Source: Durusdinium trenchii
Lineage: Eukaryota; Sar; Dinophyceae; Suessiales; Symbiodiniaceae
Length of the DNA: 64,000 bases
Direction of reading: 5' to 3'
NCBI GenBank assembly: GCA_963970005.1
Contig: CAXAMN010022829.1
Coordinates: 863,305-927,304, forward strand
Shown here: positions 63,066 through 64,000 of the stretch, piece after piece
Layout of the letters: each line of letters begins with the position of its first letter
How positions within the stretch are numbered: the stretch's first letter is position 1
The notes under the pieces: model-generated
Databases searched by the model: none
What the model was told of the DNA's origin: nothing
The model's input: the letters and a program-made list of their open reading frames with translations, nothing else
Made by a program: the position numbers and the translations under genes

Positions 63066-63989
63066 CTACTCCTTTGGAAACTTAGCCAAATAGGCAGCCT
63101 TTGCCTCATGCAGGGCCAGGCTACCAAAAGCTTTGGCCTCCTCTTCACTTGCACCAGCATCAGCAGCCCTTTGTCTGGCCAGCTTGTAGTGCTTGGAGGT
63201 CCAGCTATTCAATTTGCCCTCCCACCTGTCCTCAGGCTCCCCTGAAGTATAGGACATCCCAGCTGTCACAGTCTTTTCCATTTCAGCAGCAGTCCTTTTG
63301 CTTTGCCTGCCACCAGCTTTGGCTTTAGCTTTGGCTGCAGGAGTGATCTCTGACTGCTTGGGGTCTTCTGCTTTGGTGGCATCAGGTGAAGTAGGCTTTG
63401 CTTTGGCCTTTGCTTTGCCTTTGGCCTTTGCCTTTGGCTTGCATGCACCCTTGGCTGAGGCCTTGGCTGATGCCTTGGCTGATGCCTTGGCTGCTGCTTG
63501 CCTATTCTTCAAAGCAGCAAAGGCAGCCTCTTCAACATGCTTGCCATCTGACTGCTTAGTCTCACCCTGGAGTGGCAAGGAGAGCTTAGCTCCAGAGCTG
63601 GTCTTTGCCTGGGATTGCTCAGTGGGTTCCTGCTTGGGTGGATCTTCAAAAGGCTGGCCACACCTGAGCTTGGGTTCAAAGGGCTGAATATCCTGAAGAG
63701 ATAGAGGAGCTTGCTTGGGAGTCTGTGGGGGAGCCCCAGTCTCACCATTGCCCAAAGCAAGTTTAGCACTTTTCTGAGAATGACCATGTGGAGGAGACCC
63801 TTGACCATAATGTCTACCTTGTCCATGCATGAAAGTACCAACCATATGAAGCAGCATGTCCAAAGCCCTGTTGTTCTCAGGCTGTGGCTGGGATTGGGGC
63901 TGGGTAGGTGCAGGTGCTGGAGTGTTGGCCTGTGCCTTGGCCTTTCTGATCTCCTTGTGTGTATCCCTCAGGATCACCATATGGAGCAT
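63066..63989 (-). CDS. Ala/Lys/Gln-rich ORF of the same element, possibly partial at the window edge
   Basis: A 307-codon frame ends at a stop at 63,066. Its first visible ATG is 63,989, 11 nt from the window edge, and the frame is open beyond, so it may be truncated. The N-terminal half is Pro/Gln-rich and low complexity. A repeated 'ASAKASAKASAKGACKPKAK' stretch follows. The C-terminal 55 residues look folded ('LNSWTSKHYKLARQRAADAG', 'EEEAKAFGSLALHEAKAAYL'). That C-terminal helix-rich module recurs, from memory, in repetitive dinoflagellate proteins. A nucleic-acid-binding accessory protein is a reasonable guess from the basic repeats. Confidence 0.6.
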   Translation of the reverse strand: MLHMVILRDTHKEIRKAKAQANTPAPAPTQPQSQPQPENNRALDMLLHMVGTFMHGQGRHYGQGSPPHGHSQKSAKLALGNGETGAPPQTPKQAPLSLQDIQPFEPKLRCGQPFEDPPKQEPTEQSQAKTSSGAKLSLPLQGETKQSDGKHVEEAAFAALKNRQAAAKASAKASAKASAKGACKPKAKAKGKAKAKAKPTSPDATKAEDPKQSEITPAAKAKAKAGGRQSKRTAAEMEKTVTAGMSYTSGEPEDRWEGKLNSWTSKHYKLARQRAADAGASEEEAKAFGSLALHEAKAAYLAKFPKE

Positions 63990-64000
63990 CTTACTATACT

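Noticed and set aside
1087..64000. One large DNA element running from 64 kb to 1 kb and interrupted by all that lies between
   Set aside because: The two CATG-rich blocks share style and strand, but 50 kb with host genes and an assembly gap lies between; two copies of one family are simpler.

Overview
The window looks like nuclear DNA of a dinoflagellate (Symbiodinium-like or a relative). The evidence is gene structure and content. Coding DNA is cut into tiny exons. Nearly all acceptors I could place read AG|G, and donors are a mix of GT, GC and at least one apparent GA. Every supported gene lies on the minus strand. The proteins resemble lineages I know from dinoflagellate genomes. I saw no tRNA, rRNA, CRISPR or prokaryotic operon signal. 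One run of Ns (57,908-58,869) is an assembly gap. All calls come from reading the sequence; no database search was run.

Layout. 1-4.3 kb: an AT-rich, CATG-rich block with an unidentified two-exon (or longer) minus-strand gene and a small C-terminal ORF. 4.4-7.6 kb: tandem and fold-back repeats around a GC-rich ORF for a zinc-ribbon, Arg/Lys-rich protein. 8.3-18.0 kb: a type I DnaJ/Hsp40 (DNAJA-like) gene in at least 14 micro-exons, colinear with the family from J-domain through zinc finger to C-terminal domain; its last part was not found. 18-33.7 kb: mostly intronic-looking DNA with a few convincing minus-strand exons of unidentified gene(s), microsatellites and copies of a short inverted-repeat element. 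33,769-53,096: a complete, apparently intact 19.3-kb Ty1/copia-type LTR retrotransposon. 53.1-55.7 kb: a multi-pass membrane protein gene with a TIR-like motif, whose last recognised exon runs into the retrotransposon. 58.9-64 kb: another CATG-rich block with a DDE-transposase-like gene and two accompanying ORFs.

The retrotransposon is the outstanding object. It has identical 173-bp TG...CA LTRs, a TATAT target duplication, a G6 polypurine tract and three long intact minus-strand ORFs in three different frames. ORF1 (1,799 codons) carries coiled-coil Gag, two CCCH fingers, aspartic protease and integrase. ORF2 (2,130 codons) carries reverse transcriptase and RNase H plus about 1,300 further residues. 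ORF3 (2,239 codons) carries a CCHC knuckle and a domain that reads as an RNA 2'-phosphotransferase (Tpt1/KptA), with the Arg, His, Arg, Arg residues in order. I know of no standard copia element with such a domain. The LTR also carries an 11-nt match to the 3' end of the dinoflagellate spliced leader.

The genes do not form a functional pathway. Two host genes (DNAJA and the membrane protein) sit among several mobile-element families, and the membrane-protein gene appears to have been interrupted by the youngest of them.
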